This document shows, piece after piece, positions 11,505 to 23,599 of a DNA stretch of 64,000 nt; position 1 is the first letter of the stretch, and each line of letters opens with the position of its first letter. Source of the DNA: Phorcus lineatus. Its lineage: Eukaryota; Mollusca; Gastropoda; Trochida; Trochidae. The stretch is from positions 38,191,194 through 38,255,193 of the forward strand of contig OV121086.1 of NCBI GenBank assembly GCA_921293015.1, given 5' to 3'. Below the pieces are notes generated by a model that worked only from the letters and a program-made list of their open reading frames with translations, searched no databases and was not told the DNA's origin. A program made the position numbers and the translations under genes.

Positions 11505-12755
11505 ATAACGTAGTATTATACTTAGTTGTGTTTAGTTCTGCACACATCTAAACATAATACTACGTTAGTTGATTTACAATACATTTTCAATTAGCAGGAA
11601 GACAAAAACAAAACCATATTTAATTCGTTATTTTTGCAATTCGAAATTTCTGCTGCTGTGACTCATTAGTTATAGCGCTTATGCTAGAAATGTGTCACGT
11701 GTCATCGGCCCAATCTCAAAGTTGCATGCAACGTCAATAGTTTAAACCCAGTGTATCTGTAGATAACAGATGCAATCGCACAGGAAGAGACAAATTCTAT
11801 TGTAAATTGTGAATGAGGTACTCTCATATTTTAGTTTCACAAAAATGTTAGGCATGTCTCACTTCTCCGAGAGCACCCTCAGGTTATAAGGTTATAAAGG
11901 TTATAAATATAAGTGCAATCGTCAATCGATGACAAAGAATGTATTCATATATTTGTTTTTAGAAATTCAAATAAAGATACTGGTAAAAGTGGAAGCAAAG
12001 GAACATTAGGGTATCGATCTGGGAAGAAAATAGTTATTGGCCGTTGGCCACTTTTAAGACTATTGAGGGCATAACTTCTACAAAAATAATTTCTTAAGAA
12101 TTTTTTAAATTATATCAAACATCTCCCGTCATTGTTAAAAGTTTTATTGAATAGATAAATAGACCATCTAGTAAATATTCAGTGAAAGACAAAAATTAAA
12201 TGATTAGAAATATGAGCATTAAAAGTCATTGAAGAAAATTGTTTTGAAAAGGGGCTATCATATAAAAATCTAGTAATTGTACATTCTCTGAATAGGAATG
12301 GTCTTTGATTACAAAAAAAAAATCTGGAAAAAAGGCACCAAGTATGCAAATTAAGTCATAGATGATAAATGTCGTCAGAGCATTCTCTAGTGAATGCATA
12401 TGTTGAATATCAAGAATGTCTGACAAAAACGTCTGGAAATATTCCATGTAGATATTAATTCGCAAAGTTTGCACTAAGAATGAAATCAGGTGGTAGATGA
12501 CGAATAAATTTCTTCAAGACGAAAGTGAGGATGATAATTTCGATTCTACAATACAGTGTACATGTATGCATTACAGGTATGAATTAAACCGTGAAAGAAT
12601 TTTGAATGTTTCTTATATTAAAGTATGTTAATCATGTCAATGTTGATAGGATCCTTCAAAGGCACATAGAAATAGTGATTGCACGTTTATGATATGATGT
12701 GCGTCCTAGAAAACAGGAGAGATACAATAAAAATAAAACGGTCTCAGGTTGGTGT
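11505..12755. other. Non-coding stretch
   Basis: AT-rich. A short imperfect inverted repeat (AACGTAGTATTATACTTAG with CATAATACTACGTTAG) lies near 11507-11567, and a doubled AGGTTATAA motif near 11880. Nothing else was recognised. Confidence 0.5.
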
Positions 12756-12759
12756 ATAA

Positions 12760-13055
12760 AAAGGTAACAAAGCTGATTCATCTTGTTGCTTAACGATAAA
12801 ATAATGTTTTCGATTCTAACAGAAACTGAAACTTCAAAGCTGAAATGGCTGTTGCCGCCATGACAATTCAAGGCATCTGATTTAAAAGTGTCACAAAAAT
12901 TTATAAGAAAGAGATGACATTATAAAAGACTGTTTTTGGTAAGAAGATATGATGTCGTATTATTAGCAGAAAACACCTAGTAAATTGTTTTGTTAGTTGG
13001 TTCGTGGAATAAAAACAAGGTGACTTGATAGAAAGTTAAAGCCAGATCACTGCAC
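12760..13055. repeat. Block Z, copy 1
   Basis: Pairs with 22555-23225. Shared order: AAGCTGATTCA, GATTCTAACA-AAACTGA, ACTTCAAAGCTGAAATG, GCCGCC, TTCAA-GCATCT, AGTAGATATAATGTC-like and AACAAGGTGACTT. Inside is an 11-codon ATG-to-stop frame (start at 12846) of identical length in both copies. Confidence 0.65.
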
Positions 13056-13344
13056 ATTAACAACTGCCCCAAACTTCAAGATTTAAGTGGTAAATAAAAG
13101 CGTAAATAATTCTATATTTATGTTAGGAATAGAACTTCATTATCATTAAACAACCATTTGAGTTTTTTTTCTGTTTACCCATTCGACAGCAAAATATCTG
13201 CATGCACGAACATGAACCGTACAGGAACATGGATTATGCAAAATATGACAAAAGAATTTTTAACTTTCTCTGTTTGAAATTCGTGAAATCCTTACATTCG
13301 TCGTTACTATCATTATGAGTACTTTGCTGTTGTATCTAATACAG

Positions 13345-13370
13345 TTGCCATACCACTACTCCTACCACAA

Positions 13371-13459
<89 letters not shown>

Positions 13460-13476
13460 CACAAACCACCACCACC

Positions 13477-13541
<65 letters not shown>

Positions 13542-13568
13542 CACTAGTACTACTACTACCACTAGTAC

Positions 13569-13604
<36 letters not shown>

Positions 13605-13797
13605 CACTACTACTACCACTACACCAACTACTACTACTACTACTACTACTACCACTAATACTACTACTACTACTACTACTACCACTAGTACTACTACTAC
13701 CACTAGTACTACTACTACTACTACTACTACTACCACTAGTACTACTACTACTACTACTACTACCACTAATACTTGACCAACTACCACCATCGATTTC
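13345..13797. repeat. Compound (CTA)n/(CCA)n satellite
   Basis: About 450 bases of CTA triplets broken by CCA blocks and regular CCACTAGTA or CCACTAATA variants spaced through the second half. The long open frames here (poly-Leu, poly-Thr, poly-Ser or poly-Val, depending on frame) come from the triplet repeat and are not genes. Confidence 0.97.
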
Positions 13798-13918
13798 GTT
13801 AAAGAGAGAGTGAAATGCCCAATTATTACTTTTGGGGTTAATACTTAACATTTCTGAAATCGGCCGATAAACTAAAATACGGCTTTCTACAAACACTGTC
13901 TAGTTAGCGCAATGATTT

Positions 13919-13941
13919 GGGGGGGGGGGGGGGGGGGGGGG
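13919..13941 (+). repeat. Poly-G run
   Basis: An uninterrupted run of 23 G bases within 130 bases of the end of the CTA satellite. It is G-quadruplex-prone and its exact length is likely to vary between assemblies. Confidence 0.95.
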
Positions 13942-15655
13942 ACAGATGTGTAATCGTAACTTAAGTTAGAACTAAGTTCATTTAAGAAGTCACATTACAT
14001 TTTAGTGTTCGAGACATGTTACACTTCATGTCGATTAATAATTATTCATTAAAAATAATTATAACCATTAAGTGTTCAGAAACTTTGATTTATGGCAGTT
14101 TATATTTTTTTTACATACTTAGAATGCATATACCATGTTCTGTAACTATATTTTTTACATCCTCGAAATGCATATCCAATGTGCTGTGACTATATTAATA
14201 TAAAAGGTTTATGAAATGTATTATTAAATTAAATAATGATTATGATATATAGTTCTTTCATTGAGACATCGTTTCTTGACAATATGACGATATAACCGAT
14301 TTATGACATTTTTCTGTGGCCTGTCCTACTCGTACATCATCATACATACATTTATAAGAAAAAAAATTCTCGTTTAAGAAAAAAATTATTTCACATAAAT
14401 TGGTTTAACGTTTTGAAAGTAACGCCATTTACAAATGAACCTCAATTTTAGGTAAGGGCTGCTTGATGCTGCTGAAGGTTGGAACATCACTGCCTTTCAA
14501 TCCAACAAAACTGCTCCATTTGCGGAACGAGACATCCTTAGAAGTAGTTGTAGTAGTTTTGGCATACTTTCAAAACGTACATATAACACAGTCTTGCCAA
14601 CTTCTTTCTACATATTACGATAGAAGCAGACTGACTTTCCGCCATATAACTCGTCATATCCTGTATTCTTCTCACGCGTCTCGTTTTCGTTTGCCTGTGT
14701 CGTTTTCGTTTGCCTGTCTCGTTTTCGTTTGTCTTTTTGTGATGAAAAGCAGACGCTTAAATTTTTTTAGACAATAAATATTCATATAACTGTAGTTTTA
14801 TTTGGCATCTAGATATTCTTCTACTTTTTCCTCATTTTAATAATTTAAACTTATTTGACGAATTGCTGAAATAAAATACTTAAATATTTTTTTAATTGCT
14901 CTTTAAAACCAATACATTACACGTACCACCTTTACTTTTACATGAACATATTTTTCTACATGCCACACCTAGTGGTATTCCTTTCTTGCCTTAAAAATAC
15001 TTTGAACACATTTTAATGCTTCTGGAGATCAATCGGAATGAATATAACATAATATATAAGTGAATTTGAAATAAATTGGTATAACACAGAAATTCAGAAT
15101 TCATGTACGCAAAGATAAAAGCAATAGTGGCCAACTATTGCTGAATACTGTTGACATACATGTAAAATATAATTGTGAAAATATTCATACTGATTATCTC
15201 AAAAATACTCAACAGCGTCTGTATCATCAATAACATTGAACTTCCATTGCCATTAGTGCATTTCCCTTCATCATGGAACAAGGAATTTCAGATGTCCTTT
15301 TCAGAACAAATCAAATTAGGGTCAACCGAATTTTAATGTACCCAGAAACAGATAAGAAACAGAAAAACGAAAGAAAGAAGGGAGAAAGACAGGAACGGAT
15401 TTGCATTGTAATATTAAGTTATTGGTAATGGTTTGATAGATATCGTATCTAATATATAAGATATCACAGAATCGCATATATCTACCCTGTTTATGGATCA
15501 ATCTTTTCTGAATATTGATTTACCGATATTAAGACTCATGAATTTCCTATTACAAGTGATAGATTGTTATTGAAGCTGCTTCTTTCTCGAAAAGTTCATA
15601 GCTTATCTATCATTATGTATCCAAAACTCTGCCTAAAACCTATGGAAAAAATCAG
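13942..15655. other. Non-coding AT-rich stretch
   Basis: No gene was recognised. A doubled GTTTTCGTTTGCCTGT motif lies at about 14680-14730 (a short direct repeat). A perfect 8-bp-stem hairpin lies at 15121-15141. Confidence 0.5.
15121..15141. other. Perfect 8-bp-stem hairpin
   Basis: GCAATAGT, loop GGCCA, ACTATTGC. It is too short and isolated to name. No U-tract follows that would suggest a Pol III or bacterial-type terminator. Confidence 0.5.
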
Positions 15656-15659
15656 ATTT

Positions 15660-16320
15660 TCAGTTGACATCAAATCCCTTTATGAGAGAGTCACTTTAAA
15701 TGAAACGATTATGGTGAAGAACGATGCATCAAATCTACATAATTTAGTCACATAACTACTCGGTTAACTATACAGTTAAAAGACAATGGAAGCTTGGTCG
15801 GATACCAAGGACTTACCTTTATTGAATGTTGACAAATCATGACATAGAAAAGATTGCACGTTTACTGTAACCCTGTCTCTTCCCTAAAATGAATTTTGGT
15901 CGTTACCCAGTGCATTGATGCTAACACGATTGTGGCGTTTGTTCTTGAAGAAAAACCCAGTTCTTTGTATGTCGAGTAATCATGAAATTAAAGGGTTGCC
16001 TTTCGATAGTTTCCCATTTTAATACTATGTGTTTCATTTGCAAAGGTGCTTTAAAGATAAAATTACTTTTTATTCCAGATGAAGTTCCGCCAAGGTTATC
16101 AATGAAAAATTTAAATCTGACTTCTTGTGTTCCTAATCTTTCCCAAAACTCTGTTCGTTAGGAACAAAAACAAAAGTAATTACTCCTCTGAGATGCAAGA
16201 TGTTTGGCAATGTCTTGAGGGCTGAGTAATCTATACTCTTGAATTCAATTACCAGTACTTTGTTCGGGGGTTCGTTGGTACGATCAGTCAGTCTCTAAAC
16301 GGTAAGTCCAAAACGCGTAC
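15660..16320 (+). repeat. Block X, copy 3, with conserved donor-like site
   Basis: Collinear with copies 1 and 2 (TTGAATGTTGACAAATCATG, GATTGTGGCGTTTGTTC, ACTTTTTATTCCAGATG). It ends in CTCTAAACG|GTAAGTCC (GT at 16312), the same donor position as copy 1. From the GTTGACC/AAATCATG landmark to the donor is about 500 bases in copy 1 and about 483 here. Confidence 0.75.
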
Positions 16321-16794
16321 CTGTTACTAAGTTTAATTTAGGATATAACTATAAAGCGTAGGACTGCTTAACGGAGCTGTTTATGTAAGTTGATGCTATT
16401 ATCAACTATTACCTACATTTAACTACCGCAACTTACCTACTGATCTAAAACTTTCATACCTAGATCTAAAGAAGAATATGGATGTTAAATTCTCATTAAT
16501 GTGATAATTATGGATGTGGCAACACTATCACAAATGCACTTGATGCATGGGTTCATATGAATTATTTTAACTGATTTCAATTGGTTAAGTTAGTTAATAT
16601 TGAATCAAACGATCAAGTCATGAATACAGCTGATAACTGAGAGTGGAGTACAAGGGATATGGCCGATCAAGTGTTTTCTCAGCCAGCTCTCATATAGGTT
16701 AATATATTTCTCAAAATTTTCAGCAAACTGTAATCAGAAAAGTCCTGTCTCACATATTCAAGAAGCCTATGGAATGTTCTAGACTCAATTAGGT

Positions 16795-16960
16795 TATGAT
16801 CTACCAGGCAAAAGAAAATTATTTTACAACATTCACTTTTAAGCGTTAAATTTGCCCCAATACACCAGGAGAGGCACAGGGGTTCAATATTAAAACTTCC
16901 ACAAATGTTGAGTTAAAAGACAGAAACTCCCATTAGTCACAGGAATCACGGAGTATGTCA
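16795..16960 (-). repeat. 3' flank of the Tc1 element, shared with 62.8-63.0 kb
   Basis: CTACCAGGCAAAAGAAA, GTTAAATTTGCCCCAATACA and GAGTATGTCA recur in order at 62830-63020. This places the untranslated tail of the Tc1-type element here, just downstream (minus strand) of the transposase stop. No clear terminal inverted repeat partner was found beyond 17930. Confidence 0.65.
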
Positions 16961-17925
16961 TCAGTAGCGAGCGTGACAACCCTGGGCATCAATGGAAGCA
17001 AGTACACGCCTCTTTATTGAAGTCGTCAGGCGTCAGATGACGTCTGCTGGGATCATGTTCAGTATGTTTAACAGAGCTTGCTCCAGTTCCTGCTGGCTGT
17101 TTGAAGGTGGCACCAGCTGTCTAAAAGGCGGTAAAGGTGATCCCAAAGGTGTTCAATGGGTTTCTGTTGTGCTTGCTGGTCACGACAAAACGGTGACGTT
17201 GGCGCTCTCGAGGTAGTCTCTAACCATTCGGGCAGTGTGAGGTCGTGTTGCAATATCAATCTTTTTGGCTGTTGTTGGATGAAAGGAAAGACGATCGGTC
17301 TCAATTCCTCATCAATGTATCGCTGGTCAGTCAGATTGCTTCGCAGAACAACCAGCGGCGTCGTCATTTGGGCACAAATTCCTCCCCACACCATGATGCC
17401 TCCGACTCCAAACGGGTGAACCTCTGTCATACAGTTTGGCGCGGGCGCTTCGTCGATAAACTCGAACCTTGCCATCTTTCCTGAATAGGCAAAACCTGCT
17501 CTCGTCTGTAAATAGCACCCTCTCCCAGTCGCTGCAACCGGCGTACAGTACGTGGCCATCGTAATCTGAGTTGACGGTGTAAACGGGTCAAAGACATTCC
17601 ACGGGAGGGACGGTAGGCTCGTATACCAGCCAAACGAAGTCGACGAAGGGTTGTTCTTGTGCAAATGACATGTCGAGTGGCGTCGCCGCTGTTGTTGTTG
17701 TCGTTACGAATCGTTTATAGAGGTGAATCTGCCTGATGTAGCGATCTTCGGCCGTAGTTGTTACAGTCGGTCTTCCCGATTTTGGTCTGTCCTTTGGCCT
17801 GTCTGCTGGTGGCATATTAACAGCCTTCTGATGGCTGTTAGGCTGCAGTTAAAGGTTCTTGCAATTTGACGTTGGGAAGCTCCCGTTGTGCACATAACAA
17901 TTGCTTAGTCACGGCGTTGCGTTTG
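16961..17925 (-). pseudogene. Degenerate Tc1-like transposase pseudogene
   Basis: Several frames, read together on the minus strand, cover most of a Tc1/mariner (IS630 superfamily) transposase. In order these are a helix-turn-helix start reading GASQRQIARTFNCSLTAIRR (about 17830-17890), a DRPKSGRP-like linker, FTDESRFCLF with the first catalytic Asp (about 17491-17518), GIMVWGGI (about 17384), NLTDQRYIDE, QHD with the second Asp (about 17245), PIEHLWDHL with the catalytic Glu region (about 17137-17160), and a tail ending near AQGCHARY with the stop at 16961. At least four frameshifts and in-frame stops break it. One frameshift falls directly after QHD, so it is dead. Its GC content is higher than its surroundings, consistent with insertion. 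It interrupts the X-to-Y interval of the third duplication unit, adding about 1.1 kb there relative to the second. Confidence 0.92.
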
Positions 17926-17929
17926 CATA

Positions 17930-18925
17930 AGTCTTGGCATACTTTTTGTGTTCTGTATGTTACTGAATATCTGCTCTTTCATACATGGGTATTTATGCAA
18001 CATTGCTTCACCAGCATCACTAATCATCCCTCCAAAACACGCGTGTTTGTGAATGCACAATTCCAGTGGCTGCTTTCGAAACGATGTGTTCGTGTAGAGG
18101 AAATAATATTATTTCCTGCTTAGAATAAAACATGTACAAGCCGTCTTAATGTTTTCATGAAAACAATAAAAGTGAAACCTGTCTTTTGCCTTGGAGTTTA
18201 GTATCAAACAAGTATGACAACAATAAAACAATGTTATACAATGATGAACGTACTGGTAGGCACGTGATCATAAAAAAACGTTTTAGTGAATGGCAAGGTA
18301 CATATAGATTAAATAATATGACTAATGGCATGTATAGAGTGACAAATATTTGGATAAACGCAATAGTTTCAGCAATGGTAGACATTCTCTATGTCACAAG
18401 TATACTATAAAATGATATAAACTAGATCATTAAATGTAATGATGGTTTGGTATGAGAGATAGAGGTAACGATTAATAAGGAAGTATAGTATGACTTAATT
18501 GAAAGACTATTATGTAGTTAATACGTTCATTAAATGTGATAGAATATGGTATAATATGAATGTCTTTGTCAATGACTAGTCTCATGCTATCAAATTGGTC
18601 AAATGATGTAACCTTACTGACTTGAAGGTTTTGATAACCTATTGATCTCAAACATGGTATTTTTGTGAATGAATCTGTAGCATTAATGACTTTAGATATG
18701 AACAATTTGATTGCGTGAATGACCTTATTGTTCACTGTAGAGATGAATAACTTGGATGAACAGCTTACTATTAGAAATGGTTGCAATATATAATAACACA
18801 TTTCCTAGTTCATTTCAAAGAAACAACTTTACGTCATTAAGGTGCAAGTGATGAATACCTCACTTATCATACATGGTATTGAGTCGAGATTCATAGGAGT
18901 AATGTAAAAAAACATGCTGACTATC
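17930..18925. other. Non-coding stretch
   Basis: The right end of the Tc1 insertion is not definable. An imperfect TTTCATGAAAAC palindrome lies near 18150. Open frames at 18155-18410 and 18472-18801 overlap each other on opposite strands and have AT-driven composition only. Confidence 0.4.
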
Positions 18926-18929
18926 CATT

Positions 18930-19300
18930 CTTCGATAATTTAATATATGTTGAAGTTTTGTGTCTGTAACACAATTCTTGCAAGGAGTAATGACGACTGT
19001 GTGAAAGACAAATAAAATAGAAGTAACCATGAGCCGGCGAAGCGTTGAAGTTTTCTCTCTACAATATCAAGTGGCACGACAATTTAAGGTCCGACCTCTC
19101 ATGGGGAAACTGAACGTTAACGTCAAAGGGTAATAAAGACAGTGTATGACCAAATTGTACAGTCGAGACACTAAAATGACCTCTCGATACATTGCCTTGA
19201 TTTTACTGACGTTTTCGCGCTCGTAAGGAACATAGTGTCTATAAAGGTGAGTGTAAAGCTAACTTGTAGACATGTTAACGCTGGTTTTGATGGCTGGAGT
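18930..19300 (+). repeat. Block Y, copy 2, with conserved donor-like site
   Basis: Aligned to 11150-11500 at an offset of about 7.79 kb. It preserves CTATAAAG|GTGAGTGTAAA (GT at 19247). In this copy an ATG about 70 bases upstream of the donor opens a short hydrophobic 16-codon stretch (MTSRYIALILLTF...), but it meets a stop before the donor and is broken in copy 1. A signal-peptide exon is therefore not supported. Confidence 0.75.
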
Positions 19301-19304
19301 GTCG

Positions 19305-20255
19305 AAGTATGGAACATAAACAGACCAGTCTGTACCCAATTCAATATAACACTGCTTCTCAGTAAGTGAACATTCAAAACATCTTCAAATAGATGAGGGA
19401 GACAAAATTAAGTGACAAATTCAGATAAAAATAGTGAACAAATCCCTCTAGTGTTTAATCAAACCAGGTCTTCGTGAATCTCTCTCTGTGAGTCTTAATA
19501 ACTAATGTAATCAAAATTGATCCATCATAAATATGTGCGGTTATATATCTACTTATGTTCTTTTCCTTTCCTTTCAAATAAATGAGGTCTCAAGATGACA
19601 ATCGCCAACATAATGTCAGTACCAAGTGTACCTTCCAAGACCGCGGAAGACGTCCACCCTTCTTCTCGTGTTGAGAGTCGCGGAATCCTTTCAAATGCAT
19701 TTGCTGCAACCCATGATGCAATCCAGCTTCACCACTAGCAATATTCAGAGATGGAGATTCCAGTGTTTGAATTCTACACCACGTAATAAAGGATGAAATG
19801 CAAATGTTTGCATGTCAAAATGGGGTACATGTTCAAGGACAGCCTCGGATGTCCAAGACTTTGTTATAGCCTTTGGGAATCCCCTGGCACCATGACAATT
19901 GCAAGATGCAGCTCTACATGTAAATCATAGAAAAGGTTTTCTTAGACCATGAGTGATTTCCAAATAAACGAAACGAAATGAAGGCTATTTCCTGAACATT
20001 TACAATTGTTTGGATACTCTTCATATGGCAGACGCCCATTAGTAAATTTCAAAAGGAATGGTCCACATGCGAACTCCATGAAGTTAAATTTCACTGACGT
20101 TGTGCAAATGGGCTTGTGTATATATGTGTATATATTCAAAGTTCTGAGAAAACCATTGAGGCTGTTGTTCATCTTATACATTTTTGCGTATGTGATTGAA
20201 AATGCTTTTTGAGGTGCATGCGGGTACATGCATTCTATTTACTTTTGTTATCGCT
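19305..20255. other. Non-coding stretch
   Basis: No gene was recognised. Open frames at 19942-20229 and 20006-20212 are opposite-strand overlaps of each other. Confidence 0.4.
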
Positions 20256-20259
20256 GGAC

Positions 20260-20530
20260 GAAATTTCAGGGGATATAGAAATGTTTTCCGTCCGTCTTCA
20301 GACCTCTATGTTTGGCCGTTTCCATGGAAACACAACTTGGACTTCCTTCCCGGTCCAGAATTCATAAATTTGAGACCTAGCTCATTGCCATTTGGTATAT
20401 GGAAGAATCATCACGTGTAGGGGGTTTCAACTGCTTCCTATATTTAGCTGTGGCTGCTTTCATTGAAACATTACTTCGAATTTTGTTTCTGAACCAGAAG
20501 ACCTAGCTCATAGACACTCGGTAGTTATAA
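20260..20530. repeat. Dimeric ~130-bp degenerate repeat
   Basis: Two tandem, diverged units share TTTGGCCGTTTCCATGGAAAC against TTTAGCTG-GCTGCTTTCATTGAAAC, and GAGACCTAGCTCATTGCC against AAGACCTAGCTCATAGAC. The period is about 130 bases. Units with a GTTTCCATGGAAAC core are familiar from molluscan dispersed repeats (general knowledge). Confidence 0.55.
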
Positions 20531-21635
20531 TACTGTTTGAAAAGGAGAGCTTAAAACCCAAACGCTTAAAACAATGAAACCAAGGGTCTTACTCAATCAG
20601 CTTCTGAAGAATAAATTCATTACTAAAGATCTGATCTGATTTCATAACTGTTATAACTTATGTATTTCACACTTATATAGCCCACTCTGCTTGTGTACTT
20701 CGCGTTGGGTGATAATTCAAAACGAAAAATCCGTTTTAAGACAAACTATCCACAATGTATACACCATAAAACATAACATTATTCTTACTTACAGAAAATG
20801 ATAACAACCTATATCAAGTGTCTCCGAATTATCACAATGTGCCACTAAGTATTGGTTCAAATTATTTCATTACATATACTGATAACAACATATTCCACAC
20901 ATGCTTGTGTCGTTCTAAAGCTTGAGAATGACACAAGAATCTCTGTCGAAAAGTCTCGTACACTTGTTATGAATATATTTCTTGTACTTCATTAATCGTC
21001 ATTCCAACTTCTAAATGCCTCAAAGAAGAAGCAAAATATTTCATTTCTAAATGATAAAAACCCAAATAAATGAATTGAACAAATTAAGGATTAATAGTAA
21101 TTGCCCCATTTTCTCTCATTGACATATATACTTGTGTTTTATATGATGGTTGTGGGAATCGTGGCAAGGTATTTCGTCAAACCCACATGATGTTATGCCA
21201 TGTGTTCGTTAGATTTCCTTATAAGATAAAAGTAAGCTTCACGTTGTCTGTTTATCCAAAACATTTAGAAGTTCAAAATTTCTAATTCAAATCTATCTCT
21301 TTTTAAAGTTTTCTTGAATTTATATTTTGTTGTATTGTTGTGTCTCTGTGAAGTCTTGAAACGGTGAATGATAAATGTGCATAGTTTTGCTTTAAAGTTC
21401 ACAAATAGATTAAGTATTCACAGTATGAAAATAAGAATAAATGGACACTGAGGTATTGATCATGCACATTATCAATCTTTGAACCTAAAATGTCTTTTAT
21501 CTTGCATTGAAAAACTGCAGAATAGATTGGATGTTGTGTTGAAGGGAACCGTTTTAGCTCATATTCTATCGATTGTGTTCAAAATCCTTTAAACATTTAC
21601 ATTTACTATCGTTATATTGTATAAAACTAGAACAT

Positions 21636-21640
<5 letters not shown>

Positions 21641-21680
<40 letters not shown>
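21641..21680. repeat. (TA)20 microsatellite
   Basis: Uninterrupted TA dinucleotides. Confidence 0.97.
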
Positions 21681-21688
<8 letters not shown>

Positions 21689-21837
21689 CCATACACGTTA
21701 TGAATAGTGCACATGATATATGTTATAAGAATGTGTATTTTCCATAATTGTCCAAAATTATGCCCAAAAGTAGATTTTTATCGTCTGAATATTGGGAAAG
21801 GTCTGCAGGAAGTAATTAGTTTGCACTAGATGTGTAA

Positions 21838-21884
21838 ATTATATCAAACTGACTACACAGTACATTATATCAAACTGACTACAC
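21838..21884. repeat. 26-bp tandem doublet
   Basis: ATTATATCAAACTGACTACA followed by CAGTAC, then the same sequence again for about 21 bases. Confidence 0.85.
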
Positions 21885-22554
21885 GTTGATAGACTCAAAA
21901 TGATGACATCACGATGCTTTATCGTAACTGCATAGCTATTCTTACAGCAAAAATTATTTCAACCATAGTTGTTTTGATTTCTCCATATGGATAATAGCCA
22001 ATCCGTCGAGGTTAATCTTTCACTATATTTAATCAGTCGAAATTCGTTCCTAGATCAATACGTCGTAATAAACTTTCATATATAACAACATATTTAAGAA
22101 CACAGCGATTCGTCAAAGAAAAATAATCAGTTATATATTTTGGATATATTTCAAATAGGTATAAATCATAAACATAAAACTCAATACATGTAGACGTTGA
22201 ATACTCTGGAGTTGAAACTTGATTGTTTCATATTATATTTCACATTATAAATAGTTTTGAGGTCAAACGAATTGTTATCGTAATCAAAAATCCAGAAAAT
22301 TTTAAGAACACGATTAATAAAAAAGCATTTGCATTAATTTTGTTTTATCAAGAGACTGTTTATGAACACGGGACGTAAGATATTTGAGGGAGCTAACACA
22401 CAAAATTAACGTATCCAATCAACAGTTTTACTAGTCGAATCTTAAAGTTTGTTATAATGGAACGCAATTAGTCAGGGCAAAAATGCACATCGCACTGAGC
22501 ATGGATATATGACATTGAATAACAAAAGATTCAGACAACAAAAGATATAAGAAC

Positions 22555-23225
22555 ACAAAACTGATTCAACTTTTAATTGCGCTTGCGTAACGGCAAAATC
22601 GTCTTATGAATCTAACACAAACTGACAATGAGTACGTGACAAGCTGATTCAAAACGACACTCTTTGTCGTAAAAAGGTATTTTGTTGCATTGTCAACATT
22701 TGACACGAGATAAGAACCGAATCTTGTCTTACATTTATGTAACTAAATTCTGGTGCTTCTATTTATATAGCAATTCGTCAGTTCAAAGTGATTCTGATAA
22801 TAGACATATAAAAGCGTTTCCCATTTCGTCTCTGGAATTACTTTTTAGAATTAACGCACATTGTCACGGCGCTTACAGCTGCCTGCTTCTATCGGAAGGG
22901 CGAATCTCAAAGTGAAATCCATGTAATCAACCACAATTATCATATTCCTTGCTAAATTCACATCACCTTTCGACCTTTTCTTGCTATTTCTATGATGGGA
23001 CACATCTTATGACAACTTTGGACTTCAAAGCTGAAATGTCGATGGCCGCCTTCGCATTTCAAAGCATCTAATTTCCTGGTACAGAGTCACGACAAATTAA
23101 TAAGCAACAGATTACTTTATCAAAGATCTTTTTGCTAAGTAGATATAATGTCCCGACATTAGCGGAAACCACCGAGGAAATGGTCTTGATAATAGAAAGT
23201 ACGAGGGAATTAAACAAGGTGACTT
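22555..23225. repeat. Block Z, copy 2
   Basis: Homologous to 12760-13055 but with about 400 extra bases between the CTGATTCAAC part (about 22560) and the ACTTCAAAGCTGAAATG part (about 23020). The 11-codon frame (start at 23036) is again ATG to stop with no indel relative to copy 1. Confidence 0.65.
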
Positions 23226-23599
23226 AGTTAAAAGTTACGATGAAGTTCTTTTTCATCTTATCAAATATTCTTACTTTTATCTTCACCTTAATACTTAAGT
23301 CACATTTCAACTTTGGCGAGGACATTTTAGCAACAACTCAATGCACATAAAACAATGCGCTTGTCTTTGAGATTAATAAGATTTAGTCTGACTTGACAGG
23401 GCTGGTTAAATGTCAGAGAAGTCTTTATGAATGTACATGTATATATACATGAATACACATATATTCATGTGAATGATGAGTATACATGTATATAGATATA
23501 TAACAGTTCAGAAAGCTTCCGTCTCTCAGGTCATGTATAGAAAAACATATTTGTTCAAGAGAATCAAGATGATTTATTTACACACAATTATTTATATCT

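Larger units (their letters stand above)
20540..22550. other. Non-coding AT-rich stretch with small repeats
   Basis: Contains a (TA)20 run at 21641-21680 and a 26-bp tandem doublet at 21838-21884 (ATTATATCAAACTGACTACA...). No gene was recognised. Confidence 0.6.

Noticed and set aside
13315-13896. Long open frames of 142-153 codons on both strands
   Set aside because: They are triplet-repeat translations of the CTA/CCA satellite (poly-Leu, Thr, Ser, Val) with no non-repeat domain.
17156-17484. Plus-strand frames opposite the Tc1 region
   Set aside because: They are shadows of the minus-strand transposase pseudogene.
19171-19200. Signal-peptide-like start (MTSRYIALILLTF) before the Y donor
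   Set aside because: It meets a stop before the donor in this copy, and the start is broken in the other copy.
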